The notes under the pieces were generated by a model. The model was not told the origin of the DNA, did not search any database, and saw nothing but the letters and a program-made list of their open reading frames with translations. From Marinobacter nauticus (GTDB taxonomy: Bacteria > Pseudomonadota > Gammaproteobacteria > Pseudomonadales > Oleiphilaceae), in assembly GCF_003634635.1 (NCBI RefSeq), contig NZ_RBJB01000004.1, positions 682,001 through 746,000 on the forward strand: a stretch of DNA of 64,000 nucleotides, given 5' to 3'. Made by a program: the position numbers and the translations under genes. Positions 35,870 through 44,675 of the stretch are shown piece after piece (position 1 is the stretch's first letter; each line of letters opens with the position of its first letter).

Positions 35870-36904
35870 ATGGATATTACTGAACTGCTTGCCTTTTCGG
35901 CCAAACAGGGTGCGTCGGATTTGCACCTGTCTGCCGGTTTGCCCCCAATGATTCGTGTCGACGGCGATGTGCGCCGGATCAACCTGCCCCCGATGGAGCA
36001 CAAAGAAGTGCACGGGTTGATCTACGACATCATGAACGACAAGCAGCGTAAGGATTACGAAGAATTCCTGGAAACCGACTTCTCGTTCGAAGTGCCCGGC
36101 GTGGCCCGCTTCCGGGTTAACGCCTTCAACCAGAATCGTGGTGCTGGCGCGGTATTCCGTACCATCCCCTCGAAAGTTCTGACCATGGAAGATCTGGGCA
36201 TGGGCCAGGTTTTCAAGGACATTTCTTCCGTGCCTCGTGGTCTGGTGTTGGTGACCGGGCCCACCGGTTCCGGTAAGTCCACCACCCTGGCGGCGATGAT
36301 GGATTACATCAACGATACCCGCTACGAGCACATCCTCACCATTGAGGACCCGATCGAATTCGTGCACGAATCCAAGAAGTGTCTGGTGAACCAGCGGGAA
36401 GTGCACCGGGATACCCTGGGTTTTAACGAGGCGCTGCGTTCGGCCCTGCGGGAAGACCCCGACATCATTCTGGTGGGTGAGCTCCGGGATCTGGAAACCA
36501 TTCGTCTGGCGCTGACCGCCGCGGAAACCGGTCACCTGGTCTTCGGCACCCTGCACACCACCTCCGCCGCCAAAACCATCGACCGCGTAGTGGATGTATT
36601 CCCGGCGGAGGAGAAGTCCATGGTTCGCTCCATGCTGTCGGAATCACTGCAGGCGGTTATCTCCCAGACCCTGATGAAGAAAATGGGCGGCGGCCGTATT
36701 GCCGCCCACGAAATCATGATCGGCACCGCCGCCATCCGGAACCTGATCCGGGAAGACAAGATCGCCCAGATGTACTCGGCCATCCAGACTGGTGGTTCCC
36801 TGGGTATGCAGACGCTGGACCAGTGCCTGGAGCGCTTGTTGCAGAAAGGTCTGATCTCCCGCGAGGCTGCGCGGGCCAAGGCGAAGATGCCTGATAACTT
36901 CTGA
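35870..36904 (+). CDS. pilT: Type IV pilus retraction ATPase PilT
   Basis: A 344-aa hexameric motor that depolymerises type IV pili for twitching motility and DNA uptake. N-terminal PAS-like part; Walker A 'GPTGSGKSTT' near residue 130; Asp box 'LTIEDPIEFVHESKK'; Walker B 'DPDIILVGELRDLET'; His box 'TGHLVFGTLHTTSAAKT'; and the retraction-specific 'AIRNLIRE' near the C-terminus. GAGGA precedes the ATG. Followed by pilU. Confidence 0.97.
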   Translation: MDITELLAFSAKQGASDLHLSAGLPPMIRVDGDVRRINLPPMEHKEVHGLIYDIMNDKQRKDYEEFLETDFSFEVPGVARFRVNAFNQNRGAGAVFRTIPSKVLTMEDLGMGQVFKDISSVPRGLVLVTGPTGSGKSTTLAAMMDYINDTRYEHILTIEDPIEFVHESKKCLVNQREVHRDTLGFNEALRSALREDPDIILVGELRDLETIRLALTAAETGHLVFGTLHTTSAAKTIDRVVDVFPAEEKSMVRSMLSESLQAVISQTLMKKMGGGRIAAHEIMIGTAAIRNLIREDKIAQMYSAIQTGGSLGMQTLDQCLERLLQKGLISREAARAKAKMPDNF

Positions 36905-36925
36905 TACTGAAAACTGGGTAGAAAA

Positions 36926-38047
36926 ATGGAATTCGAGAAACTGTTACGGCTGATGGTAGAAAAGGGTGGTTCAGACCTGTTTATCACGGCAGGGGTGCCC
37001 CCCAGCATGAAGGTGAACGGTAAGGTGTTGCCCGTTACCAAGAATGCCCTGACGCCAGAACAGACGCGGGAGTTCGTCTACGGCGCGATGAACGACAAGC
37101 AGCGCGCCGAGTTCGAGGAAACCCACGAATGCAACTTTGCCATCAGTGCCCGGGGCATTGGCCGCTTCCGGGTTTCGGCCTTCTTCCAGCGCAACCTTTG
37201 CGGCATGGTGCTTCGCCGGATTGAGGTGAAAATCCCCCAGATTGACGATCTGTCGTTGCCGGAGATCATCAAGGATCTGGCCATGACCAAGCGTGGCCTG
37301 ATCATGTTTGTGGGTGCAACCGGTACCGGTAAGTCCACCTCCCTGGCGGCCATGCTTGGCCATCGCAACCGTAACAGTCGCGGCCATATCATCTCCATCG
37401 AAGACCCGATCGAATTCGTGCATCAACACCAGGGCTGTATCGTGACCCAGCGGGAAGTGGGTATTGATACCGAAAGCTTTGAGGTGGCTCTGAAGAACAC
37501 TCTGCGGCAGGCGCCGGATGTCATTCTGATTGGTGAGGTGCGGACACGCCAGACCATGGAATACTCGGTTCAGTTCGCCGAAACCGGCCACCTGTGTCTG
37601 GCCACCCTGCACGCCAACAACGCTAACCAGGCGCTGGACCGGATTATCCAGTTCTTTCCGCCGGAGCAGCACAACCAGATCTGGATGGATCTGTCTCTGA
37701 ACCTGAAGGCCATCGTCGCCCAGCAACTGGTTCCCACGCCGGACGGCAAGGGGCGTAAGGCGGTTATCGAGGTATTGATCAACACCCCGCTGGTGGCAGA
37801 CCTGATCCGCAAGGGCGAAGTGCACAAACTCAAAGAGCTGATGGCAAAATCGAACGAGTCTGGCATGCAGACCTTCGATCAGGCTCTGTACAAGCTGTAT
37901 GCTGAGGGTTCCATCACCTACGAAGATGCCCTTGCGCACGCAGATTCCGCCAACGATCTGCGCCTGATGATCAAGCTGGGTGCTGACGCCCAGGGTGCAG
38001 ACAAGCTGTCTTCCTCCGTCGACAAACTCACCATTCAGGACGACTGA
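36926..38047 (+). CDS. pilU: PilT-like accessory retraction ATPase PilU
   Basis: A 373-aa PilT paralogue. Walker A reads 'GATGTGKSTS' (near residue 129), with 'SIEDPIEFVHQHQGCIVTQR' and 'ETGHLCLATLHANNANQALD'. It lacks the AIRNLIRE motif of PilT. PilU boosts PilT-dependent retraction force. It follows pilT by 21 nt in the same operon. Confidence 0.96.
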   Translation: MEFEKLLRLMVEKGGSDLFITAGVPPSMKVNGKVLPVTKNALTPEQTREFVYGAMNDKQRAEFEETHECNFAISARGIGRFRVSAFFQRNLCGMVLRRIEVKIPQIDDLSLPEIIKDLAMTKRGLIMFVGATGTGKSTSLAAMLGHRNRNSRGHIISIEDPIEFVHQHQGCIVTQREVGIDTESFEVALKNTLRQAPDVILIGEVRTRQTMEYSVQFAETGHLCLATLHANNANQALDRIIQFFPPEQHNQIWMDLSLNLKAIVAQQLVPTPDGKGRKAVIEVLINTPLVADLIRKGEVHKLKELMAKSNESGMQTFDQALYKLYAEGSITYEDALAHADSANDLRLMIKLGADAQGADKLSSSVDKLTIQDD

Positions 38048-38057
38048 CGTCCTCGTC

Positions 38058-38084
38058 TGCCGCCCCCGTTCACCAGGGGCGGCA
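38058..38084 (+). terminator. Hairpin after pilU
   Basis: TGCCGCCCC / GGGGCGGCA, 9-bp stem with a nine-base loop, 10 bases after the pilU stop. The U-tract is poor (TCTAAT). Confidence 0.5.
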
Positions 38085-38145
38085 TCTAATACCAAAGTTG
38101 TAATTGGTTAGCGGCGCGAACCAGTAGCTTTGGCATTTGAGGCAG

Positions 38146-38175
38146 TTGCCATGTGCTGCGTATACTCCGCGCGAT
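38146..38175 (+). promoter_or_regulatory. Possible promoter of fadL
   Basis: TTGAGG (about 38138-38143) and TATACT (about 38162-38167) are separated by 18 bp and lie about 27 bases before the fadL start. The -10 box is strong and the -35 box weak. Confidence 0.35.
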
Positions 38176-38193
38176 TCTAAAAAAGGAGACACC

Positions 38194-39660
38194 ATGCACA
38201 AGAATACCAACGCACTCGTAAAAGCGATCCGTTTGGCGACGCTGGCAGCCGTAGCAGCACCAGCCAGTGTTCTGGCCGGCGGTTTTTCCCTGAACGAGCA
38301 GAGCGCCAGCCAGATGGGCGTGGCCAATGCCGGCGCTGCCGCCAACCCCGAGAACGCCACCACGGTTCTGTTCAACCCGGCCGGTATGAGCCAGCTTTCC
38401 GGCACCAATATTTCGTTTGGTGCGGCGGTGTTGGATATTGATGCTGAGGCAAAGCGCGCTGAAGCGCGTCGCAATGTCCCCGGTGTTGAGGTTATGGCCG
38501 ACGGCGAGCTCGGCGGCGATATTGCGGATCCTGCTGTCCTTCCAAACTTTTACATGACCCATGAGGTTAACGACAGCATCGACGTGGGCTTTGGTATTCA
38601 TGCTCCTTATGGCCTGGCGGCAGACTATGAGGATGATTTCGTCGGACGGTTTTTTGCTGACAAGACCGAGCTGACCGCGATTGCTTTCACTCCGTCGCTC
38701 TCGGTGAACAACGGCAAAGGCCTTTCAATGGGCATTGGTCTCAACGTTATTTATGCCGAAGGACGTCTGACTCGTTCTCAGGACCTCGCCGGGCAAGTGT
38801 ATCCGCAAGCTCTGCAAGCGGCGCTGGGTCAGGGCCTACCGATGGCTCAGGCTGACCAGTTCGCCCGCCAGACCGTGGCAGGGATGGACGATCCATATGC
38901 GGACATTGAAGGGGACGATATTGGTGTTACCTTCCGTGTGGGTTTTCTCTACGAACTCGATGACAGAACACAGTTTGGTCTGAGTGCCCAGACAGGCACA
39001 GAGCTCGAACTCAAAGGCGACGCGGAAATCAGCGGTGTGCCGGTTCCCGGGCAGCCCGGTGTGACGACAACGCTGAGCGAAAAGGTAGAGGTACCGCTGG
39101 CGATTCCGGAGGCCATTACGGTTGGTGCTCGCCATCGTCTGACCGATGACATTACGCTGCTGGCTGGTGCCACTTATGCACGGTGGAGTCGCTTCGAGGA
39201 GCTTGACATCGTCAGCCGTGAATCCGGTGGTGCGGTAACCAATGCACCCCAGGAAGGAGCTATCCTCAGCCACATCACCGAAGAGTGGAAGAACACCTGG
39301 CAGTTCAATGTGGGTGGCATCTGGCAGGCAACCCCGGAATGGGCACTGAAAGCTGGCTATGCCTGGGATGAGTCTCCGGTGGATGATTACCTGACCGCCA
39401 GGATTCCATCCAGTGATCGTCACTGGTTGACCCTGGGTGCGCAGTGGAAGGATGTCCAGAGCGGGTGGACTGTGGATGTTGCAGTAGGTACCTTGCTGTT
39501 CACGGACGATCCTTCGTTCACCGAGCGCAACTACCAGCACGCAAACCCGGATCAGGTCGCGAATCTGCCGGGAACCAATATCGAAGACCCGAGCTATTAC
39601 AAGGCCAAGTATGAACTCAGCGCCTGGAGCGCCGCATTCGAAGTCAGCAAAGCCTTCTGA
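38194..39660 (+). CDS. fadL: FadL/OmpP1 outer-membrane long-chain fatty-acid transporter
   Basis: A 488-aa outer-membrane barrel. Signal peptide of about 27 residues ends 'PASVLAGG'; the mature start 'FSLNEQSASQMGVANAGAAA' and 'NPAGMSQL' near residue 60 are FadL signatures, and the protein ends on an aromatic-rich strand closing with Phe. It takes up hydrophobic compounds such as fatty acids or alkanes. Start at 38194 with AAGGAG five bases upstream; the frame extends upstream to 38137 but without family support. The acyl-CoA dehydrogenase and thioesterase in this window may use its substrates. Confidence 0.93.
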   Translation: MHKNTNALVKAIRLATLAAVAAPASVLAGGFSLNEQSASQMGVANAGAAANPENATTVLFNPAGMSQLSGTNISFGAAVLDIDAEAKRAEARRNVPGVEVMADGELGGDIADPAVLPNFYMTHEVNDSIDVGFGIHAPYGLAADYEDDFVGRFFADKTELTAIAFTPSLSVNNGKGLSMGIGLNVIYAEGRLTRSQDLAGQVYPQALQAALGQGLPMAQADQFARQTVAGMDDPYADIEGDDIGVTFRVGFLYELDDRTQFGLSAQTGTELELKGDAEISGVPVPGQPGVTTTLSEKVEVPLAIPEAITVGARHRLTDDITLLAGATYARWSRFEELDIVSRESGGAVTNAPQEGAILSHITEEWKNTWQFNVGGIWQATPEWALKAGYAWDESPVDDYLTARIPSSDRHWLTLGAQWKDVQSGWTVDVAVGTLLFTDDPSFTERNYQHANPDQVANLPGTNIEDPSYYKAKYELSAWSAAFEVSKAF

Positions 39661-39679
39661 TTCTCGAATAGCCCTCTGA

Positions 39680-39703
39680 GGCTGATTCCTTCCGGAATCA
39701 GCC
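39680..39703. terminator. Hairpin shared by fadL and the convergent gene, overlapping a stop codon
   Basis: GGCTGATTCC-TTCC-GGAATCAGCC, a perfect 10-bp stem. It contains the TGA stop (39700-39698) of the minus-strand hypothetical gene. The U-tract is weak on both strands. Confidence 0.5.
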
Positions 39704-40066
39704 CACCACCTGGCCCCGGTAGATCACCTTTTTCTGCCGGGGGCAGTCAGTTCCCGGCATTTCCGCCGCAGCTTTTTTGGCACCTTCCTCCGCTATGGGT
39801 TGTCCGCGGTACATCCGTGGCGCAATTTCCTCTTCGATATTGGCGGTATTCAGCTCCGGCACTCTCTGCTTAAGCGCTTCCCAGGTATGAACCAGATGCT
39901 TTGAACGGGTTTTACGGGCGTACTCGGCCAGGTGTTGCTCCAGGCCATCTTCGTTAAGGTGCAGTTTTACGCCGAATTCAGACTGGATAAGCCGGCGGCA
40001 CTGATGCACGAGTTTCAGAAGACTGGGGTCGAACAGCCAGTTGCGTTCGCTGGTTGCGGAATTCAT
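39698..40066 (-). CDS. Conserved-looking hypothetical protein, 122 aa
   Basis: A cytoplasmic-looking 122-residue protein, helical at the start ('WLFDPSLLKLVHQCRRLIQS'), then basic, ending 'MYRGQPIAEEG...KKVIYRGQVVG', where the repeated 'YRGQ' is notable. The ATG at 40066 has GAGGT seven bases upstream. I do not recognise the family. It lies between fadL (convergent) and polA (same strand, upstream, 199-nt gap). Confidence 0.65.
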   Translation of the reverse strand: MNSATSERNWLFDPSLLKLVHQCRRLIQSEFGVKLHLNEDGLEQHLAEYARKTRSKHLVHTWEALKQRVPELNTANIEEEIAPRMYRGQPIAEEGAKKAAAEMPGTDCPRQKKVIYRGQVVG

Positions 40067-40197
40067 CGCTTGGACCTCGCATTGGTGTCACTGCATGGGG
40101 CGAAGGGCCCCGAGACATCGGAGGACAATGCAGAATTCGTGCCTCTGTGCCGATAGCCGTCTTTGCTGGTGTCTGCGAGAGTGTGAGCGGAGAGTCT

Positions 40198-40243
40198 GCC
40201 CTGTTTCTGTGCCCGGAGGCGGGATGTTGTTCAGAAACAGGGC
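40198..40243. repeat. Inverted repeat downstream of polA
   Basis: GCCCTGTTTCTG (40198-40209) and its exact complement CAGAAACAGGGC (40232-40243) enclose 22 bases, 23 bases past the polA stop. No U-tract; possibly a terminator or mRNA-end hairpin. The rest of 40067-40265 shows only the Shine-Dalgarno of the downstream gene. Confidence 0.4.
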
Positions 40244-40265
40244 GTTATCCGAAGTTGCGGAGTAT

Positions 40266-42992
40266 TTAGTGAGCCTGGTCCCAGTTGTCACCCACACCGG
40301 CTTCCACCAGCAGTGGCACATCCAGGCTGGCGGCGGCGGACATGCGCTTGACCAGGCCATCTTTGACTTTGTCTACGGCTTCTTCGCGAACTTCGATGAT
40401 CAGTTCGTCGTGGACCTGCATGGTCATGCAGGCATCGCTCGCGTGTTCGCTGCGCAGCCAGTTGTCTACCTCGATCATGGCCCGCTTGATGATATCGGCG
40501 GCCGTGCCCTGCATGGGCGCATTGATGGCGGTGCGCTCGGCAGCCTGCTGCAGCTGCTTGTTACGTGCGTTGATCTCCGGCAGGTACAGGCGGCGGCCGT
40601 AGAGCGTTTCCACGTAGCCGTCGTCATGGGCCTGTTTGCGGATGTTGTCCATGTATTTGAGTACGCCGGGGTAACGCTCGAAATACCGGTCGATGTATTC
40701 CTGGGCGGTTTTTCGGTCCACTTCCAGCTGGCGCGAAAGTCCGAATGCCGACATGCCGTAGATCAGCCCGAAGTTGATCGCCTTGGCACTCCGACGCTGG
40801 TCGCCGGTTACCTCATCCACCGCCACGCCGAAAACTTCGGCTGCGGTGGCCTTATGAATGTCTTCGCCGTGTTCGAACGCGGTCAGTAGGCCTCTATCGC
40901 CAGACAGGTGAGCCATGATGCGAAGCTCAATCTGGGAGTAGTCAGCGGCCAGCAGCTTGTAGCCTTTCGGGGCAATAAATGCCTGGCGTATGCGTCGGCC
41001 TTCCTGGGTCCGAATCGGAATGTTCTGCAGGTTGGGTTCCGATGAAGACAAACGTCCTGTCGCTGTCACTGCCTGATGATAGGACGTGTGCACTCGCCCG
41101 GTGCGGTGGTGGATAAGCTCGGGCAGGGTGTCAGTATAAGTGGACTTCAGCTTGCTCAGGCTGCGGTGCTCGACAATCAGCCGGGGCAGTTCGTGCTCGT
41201 GGGCCAGCTCCTGCAGAACCGGCTCGGCCGTCGATGGCGCGCCCTTTGGTGTCTTCTTGATGACCCGCAGGCCAAGTTTGTCGTAAAGGATGGCCTGCAA
41301 TTGTTTGGTGGAGCCCAGGTTGAAAGCTTCGCCGGCAACCTCGTGCGCTTCCTTCTCCAGTTCAGCCATGCGCTCTGCAAGTTCCTGGCTGTGCTGGCGT
41401 AGCGTGCTGGCACTGATCAGGGTGCCCCGCTGTTCCATCCGGGACAGCACCGGCACCAGCGGCAGGTCGATTTCCCGGTAGACGGATTCCAGCTTGCCGG
41501 TGTCTTTCAGCCTCGGGGCGAGAGTCTGGTGCAGGCGCAGGGTGATGTCAGCGTCTTCGGCGGCATAGGGCCCCGCGCTTTCCAGATCGATTTGGTTGAA
41601 CGTCAGTTGCTTGGCGCCTTTGCCCGCAATCGATTCGTAGGTGATGGTTTCTTCATCAAGATAGGTTCGGGCCAGGCTGTCCATGTCGTGGCGGGTGCCG
41701 ACCGAATTCAGTACGTAGGACTCCACCATGGTGTCCTCGGCGATGCCCTCCAGCTGTATATCATGGTTGGCCAGCACGTTTTTGTCGTACTTGAGGTTCT
41801 GCCCGACCTTTTTGTGTTTCGGGTCTTCGAGCAACGGCTTCAGCTGTTCCAGCACAGAGTCGCGGTCCAGTTGCTCCGGCGCGCCCATATAATCATGGCC
41901 CAGTGGCACGTAAGCGGCCTTTCCCGGCTCAACAGCAAACGAAACGCCGACAATTTCGGCATCCATGTAGCGGAGGCTGGTGGTTTCGGTGTCGAAGGCG
42001 AACAGATCGGAATCTTTGAGTTTCTTCAGCCACTGGTCCAGGTCCGCCTGCTCGGTAATGACCTGATACTGCTTTTCCACCGAAGGTTTCGGCTGTGGTT
42101 GGCTGCTCTGGGAGCCTTCGTCTGATGAGGAGCCGTTTTCCAGTTCCGCGATCCACGTGCGGAATTCGTACTCTTTGAAGAGCTCCAACAGACTGGCGTC
42201 GTCCTGCTGGCGTTCCTGAAGATCCTCCAGCCCGAATTCGAGTTCCACATCGGTCCGGATGGTGGCCAGCTCCCGGCTCAGGGGCAGGGTGTCGGTTGCT
42301 TCCCTCAGGTATTCGCCGATTTTGCCTTTGATCTCGTCGGAATGCTCAATGAGGTTGTCGAGGTTGTCGTAGCTCTGTAGCCATTTGACGGCGGTTTTCG
42401 GGCCGCATTTGTTTACACCGGGAATGTTGTCGACTTTGTCACCCACCAGGGCGAGGTAATCGATGATCTGCTCCGGGGTAACACCAAACTTTTCAACGAC
42501 CCCGTCCCGGTCCATGGCGGTTTCGGTCATGGTGTTGATGAGGGTAACGTGGTCGCTGACCAGTTGAGCCATGTCTTTATCGCCGGTAGACACGACCACA
42601 TCGATGCCCTTGCTGGTGGCTTCATGGGCCAGGGTGCCGATGACATCGTCGGCCTCGACGCCGGGCACGATCAACAGTGGTAAGCCCATCGCCCTGACAA
42701 TCTCGTGAATGGGTTCAATTTGTACCGCCAGATCATCCGGCATGGGGGGGCGATTGGCTTTGTATTCCTCATACATGTCGTGCCGGAAAGTCTTACCCTT
42801 GGCATCAAATACCACCACGGTTTTTGAGCCCGGAAAGTCCTGTTCAATCCGCCGCAACATGCTGATTACGCCTTTGATGGCGCCAGTCGGGTGATTCTTG
42901 CTGGTAGTCAGTGGCGGCAGGGCATGGTAGGCACGGAACAGGTAAGACGATCCGTCCACCAGAACCACGGGAGGGTTGGTTTGTTCAGTCAT
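40266..42992 (-). CDS. polA: DNA polymerase I
   Basis: A 908-aa enzyme for Okazaki-fragment processing and repair synthesis. 5'-3' exonuclease domain (about 8-260, 'VLVDGSSYLFRAYHALPPLT'); 3'-5' proofreading domain with intact D-T-E-T (about residue 336); polymerase motifs A 'ADYSQIELRIMAHLSGD' (about 681), B 'RRSAKAINFGLIYGMSAFG' (about 739) and C 'VHDELIIEV' (about 859). Start at 42992 (MTEQTN) by alignment; the longer frame would overlap the divergent gene's promoter. Divergent from the DUF2782 gene. Confidence 0.97.
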   Translation of the reverse strand: MTEQTNPPVVLVDGSSYLFRAYHALPPLTTSKNHPTGAIKGVISMLRRIEQDFPGSKTVVVFDAKGKTFRHDMYEEYKANRPPMPDDLAVQIEPIHEIVRAMGLPLLIVPGVEADDVIGTLAHEATSKGIDVVVSTGDKDMAQLVSDHVTLINTMTETAMDRDGVVEKFGVTPEQIIDYLALVGDKVDNIPGVNKCGPKTAVKWLQSYDNLDNLIEHSDEIKGKIGEYLREATDTLPLSRELATIRTDVELEFGLEDLQERQQDDASLLELFKEYEFRTWIAELENGSSSDEGSQSSQPQPKPSVEKQYQVITEQADLDQWLKKLKDSDLFAFDTETTSLRYMDAEIVGVSFAVEPGKAAYVPLGHDYMGAPEQLDRDSVLEQLKPLLEDPKHKKVGQNLKYDKNVLANHDIQLEGIAEDTMVESYVLNSVGTRHDMDSLARTYLDEETITYESIAGKGAKQLTFNQIDLESAGPYAAEDADITLRLHQTLAPRLKDTGKLESVYREIDLPLVPVLSRMEQRGTLISASTLRQHSQELAERMAELEKEAHEVAGEAFNLGSTKQLQAILYDKLGLRVIKKTPKGAPSTAEPVLQELAHEHELPRLIVEHRSLSKLKSTYTDTLPELIHHRTGRVHTSYHQAVTATGRLSSSEPNLQNIPIRTQEGRRIRQAFIAPKGYKLLAADYSQIELRIMAHLSGDRGLLTAFEHGEDIHKATAAEVFGVAVDEVTGDQRRSAKAINFGLIYGMSAFGLSRQLEVDRKTAQEYIDRYFERYPGVLKYMDNIRKQAHDDGYVETLYGRRLYLPEINARNKQLQQAAERTAINAPMQGTAADIIKRAMIEVDNWLRSEHASDACMTMQVHDELIIEVREEAVDKVKDGLVKRMSAAASLDVPLLVEAGVGDNWDQAH

Positions 42993-43077
42993 ATCAAAAC
43001 AGGTCCGGATTCTGATTGAAGCGTGGATTGGCTTGTGCAACTCTAGCCAGAAAGATGAACCAAAGGGTACCACGAAA

Positions 43078-43416
43078 ATGAAACGATTCGCCTGTTCCGC
43101 CCTGCTGTGGGGCTGCTTCTCCGCGCCGTTGCTGGCCCAGGATGAAGGGGCTCTGGATGCCACCCCGGTGGTTACCCCTCAGGAACCTGTGGTTATTTCC
43201 GATTACCAGCCGCCGGAGGGTGGTGCGGAGATTGTTATTCGCCCCGGCGAGAAAGAAGTGTTTTATGAGTATCGGGTGAATGGCCAGCTAATGGAGATTA
43301 AAGTGGTGCCTGAAATTGGCCCGGAATACTACCTGGTGCCGGCCGACGGCGGTGGCTGGGTTCAGGATACCGAGTCCGACCTGCTTGTGCCCAGCTGGGT
43401 GATCTTCCGCTGGTAA
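43078..43416 (+). CDS. DUF2782 periplasmic protein
   Basis: A 112-aa protein with an N-terminal signal ('MKRFACSALLWGCFSAPLLA', cleavage after LLA) and the DUF2782 core 'EYRVNGQLMEIKVVPEIGPE' followed by 'YYLVPADG'. The family is often found next to polA in gammaproteobacteria; the function is unknown. The start at 43078 is set by the signal peptide; the open frame upstream overlaps polA. Confidence 0.85.
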   Translation: MKRFACSALLWGCFSAPLLAQDEGALDATPVVTPQEPVVISDYQPPEGGAEIVIRPGEKEVFYEYRVNGQLMEIKVVPEIGPEYYLVPADGGGWVQDTESDLLVPSWVIFRW

Positions 43417-43429
43417 CCCGTCCTTCCGG

Positions 43430-43927
43430 TCAGATCAGGTTGACCTCAACCGGATCTGATCGCCTGCTTTCCAGGCCATCCACATCAATGGTTGTGATCG
43501 AGAACTCGTAGGCGCCGGGCTGCATCTCCGACAGGGTGTATCGGTTTTTGCTGCCATCGTTCAGCGGAATGACGCTGAAGCTCTCCTGATGTTTCAGTCG
43601 GTAATAGATGCGGTAACCGGCAATCTGACCAGGCGTCAGTGCTGAGCCGTCTTCACGGGTGAGCGGTGGATTCCAGACCAGGGTTTTCGGGATGTCGGCG
43701 CCAGGTGGCTGTGGCGTTTCCTGGTCGTCCGGCTGGCTTTGGCCGAGCGTGGCAAGCAGGTCGCCCTGCGCCTGTTTGAGGCGGCTGTCTGCCACCTCCG
43801 AAGCGCGTTTCGAATCCAGTTTACTGGCTCGCGTGTCTTCCTGGCAGCCGGCCAGAACTATGGCAAACAGGCAAAGGAGTGTGGCCGCGGTTCGTGACAG
43901 CGGACTGGGATAAAGCGTTCTCTTCAT
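43430..43927 (-). CDS. Lipoprotein with fibronectin type III-like domain
   Basis: A 165-aa protein. The signal peptide ends in a lipobox L-A-G-C (Cys about residue 28), followed by a charged linker ('KLDSKRASEVADSRLKQAQG') and a fibronectin-III-like beta-sandwich at about 80-165 ('AGYRIYYRLK', 'PGAYEFSITTIDVDGLESR'). It is probably anchored in the outer membrane. The start at 43927 (MKRTLY) gives a normal signal; an ATG at 43939 is possible. Convergent with DUF2782. Confidence 0.78.
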   Translation of the reverse strand: MKRTLYPSPLSRTAATLLCLFAIVLAGCQEDTRASKLDSKRASEVADSRLKQAQGDLLATLGQSQPDDQETPQPPGADIPKTLVWNPPLTREDGSALTPGQIAGYRIYYRLKHQESFSVIPLNDGSKNRYTLSEMQPGAYEFSITTIDVDGLESRRSDPVEVNLI

Positions 43928-44190
43928 AACTACTCGCATACGGGGCGCTGCAGGTGCGCCTTCTGGTATTCGTTCGTATGGAGCCTGAATACAACCGGGA
44001 GACGGGCTTCGTTAAAACAGTGTGCGATTATGCCAGCGAGTATTCTGTGATCAAGTGAATAATCGGTAAAAACCCCTATCTGTGTTTAGTATGAACATTC
44101 TAATTTTTAGCCGTACTTTGGTAGGTGAAAGTTACCAAAGGCTCTGCAAAACGCGGTGCCGAAACGACTCGGAAAACAGGGAGAACCACC

Positions 44191-44610
44191 ATGGGTAAAC
44201 TGAAATCCTATCAGGAACAGCTGCAAGACATCGTTGAGAAAGGCATCAACGCGGCTGAAGAGCAGCAGAAGAAGCTGGCGTCCAAGCCGTTTGATTATGC
44301 AGAAAAGCTGGAAGCGGAAGCGCGTGAGTACAGCGTAAAGACCCTGCGCAAGCGTTACAACGGCTACTCCGAGAACCTGTTCGAGCAGCTGCGTTCGCTG
44401 AACTCCCGCTTTGGCAATTTCGCCGCTGAGCTGGTTGCGAAGCTGGAAAAAGAAGCTGCCGAAGGTGCGGACGCCGTTTCTGAAGCAGCCGACGATGTTT
44501 CAGAAGCCTCTCAGGATGCCAAGAAGTCCGTAACGGCCAAGAAGCCGGCTGCGCGCAAGACCACTGCCCGCAAGCCTGCGGCTAAGAAAGCTGCTGCCGC
44601 CACTGCTTGA
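44191..44610 (+). CDS. Phasin-like protein with histone-H1-like C-terminal tail
   Basis: A 139-aa protein with two parts: a helical, amphipathic N-terminus (residues 1-90, 'KLKSYQEQLQDIVEKGINAA', 'YSENLFEQLRSLNSRFGNFA') that looks phasin-like, and a Lys/Ala/Pro-rich tail ('KKPAARKTTARKPAAKKAAA') as in histone H1-like and PhaF/AlgP-type proteins. Such tails bind DNA non-specifically. GGAGA precedes the ATG at 44191. No PHA synthase is in this window, so a granule link is only possible. Confidence 0.72.
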   Translation: MGKLKSYQEQLQDIVEKGINAAEEQQKKLASKPFDYAEKLEAEAREYSVKTLRKRYNGYSENLFEQLRSLNSRFGNFAAELVAKLEKEAAEGADAVSEAADDVSEASQDAKKSVTAKKPAARKTTARKPAAKKAAAATA

Positions 44611-44635
44611 TTCGGCAAGTTGGTGAGTCATACGC

Positions 44636-44661
44636 AAAGGGCGCTCGGTGGAGCGCCCTTT
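44636..44661. terminator. Terminator between the H1-tailed gene and the DUF4124 gene
   Basis: AAAGGGCGCTC-GGTG-GAGCGCCCTTT, perfect 11-bp stem, usable from both convergent sides; short U-runs. Confidence 0.75.
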
Positions 44662-44675
44662 GTCATTAGTGGAGC

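Noticed and set aside
35675..38095. Two open frames (293 and 374 aa) antisense to pilT and pilU
   Set aside because: Shadows of conserved ATPase genes; no Shine-Dalgarno and no family match.
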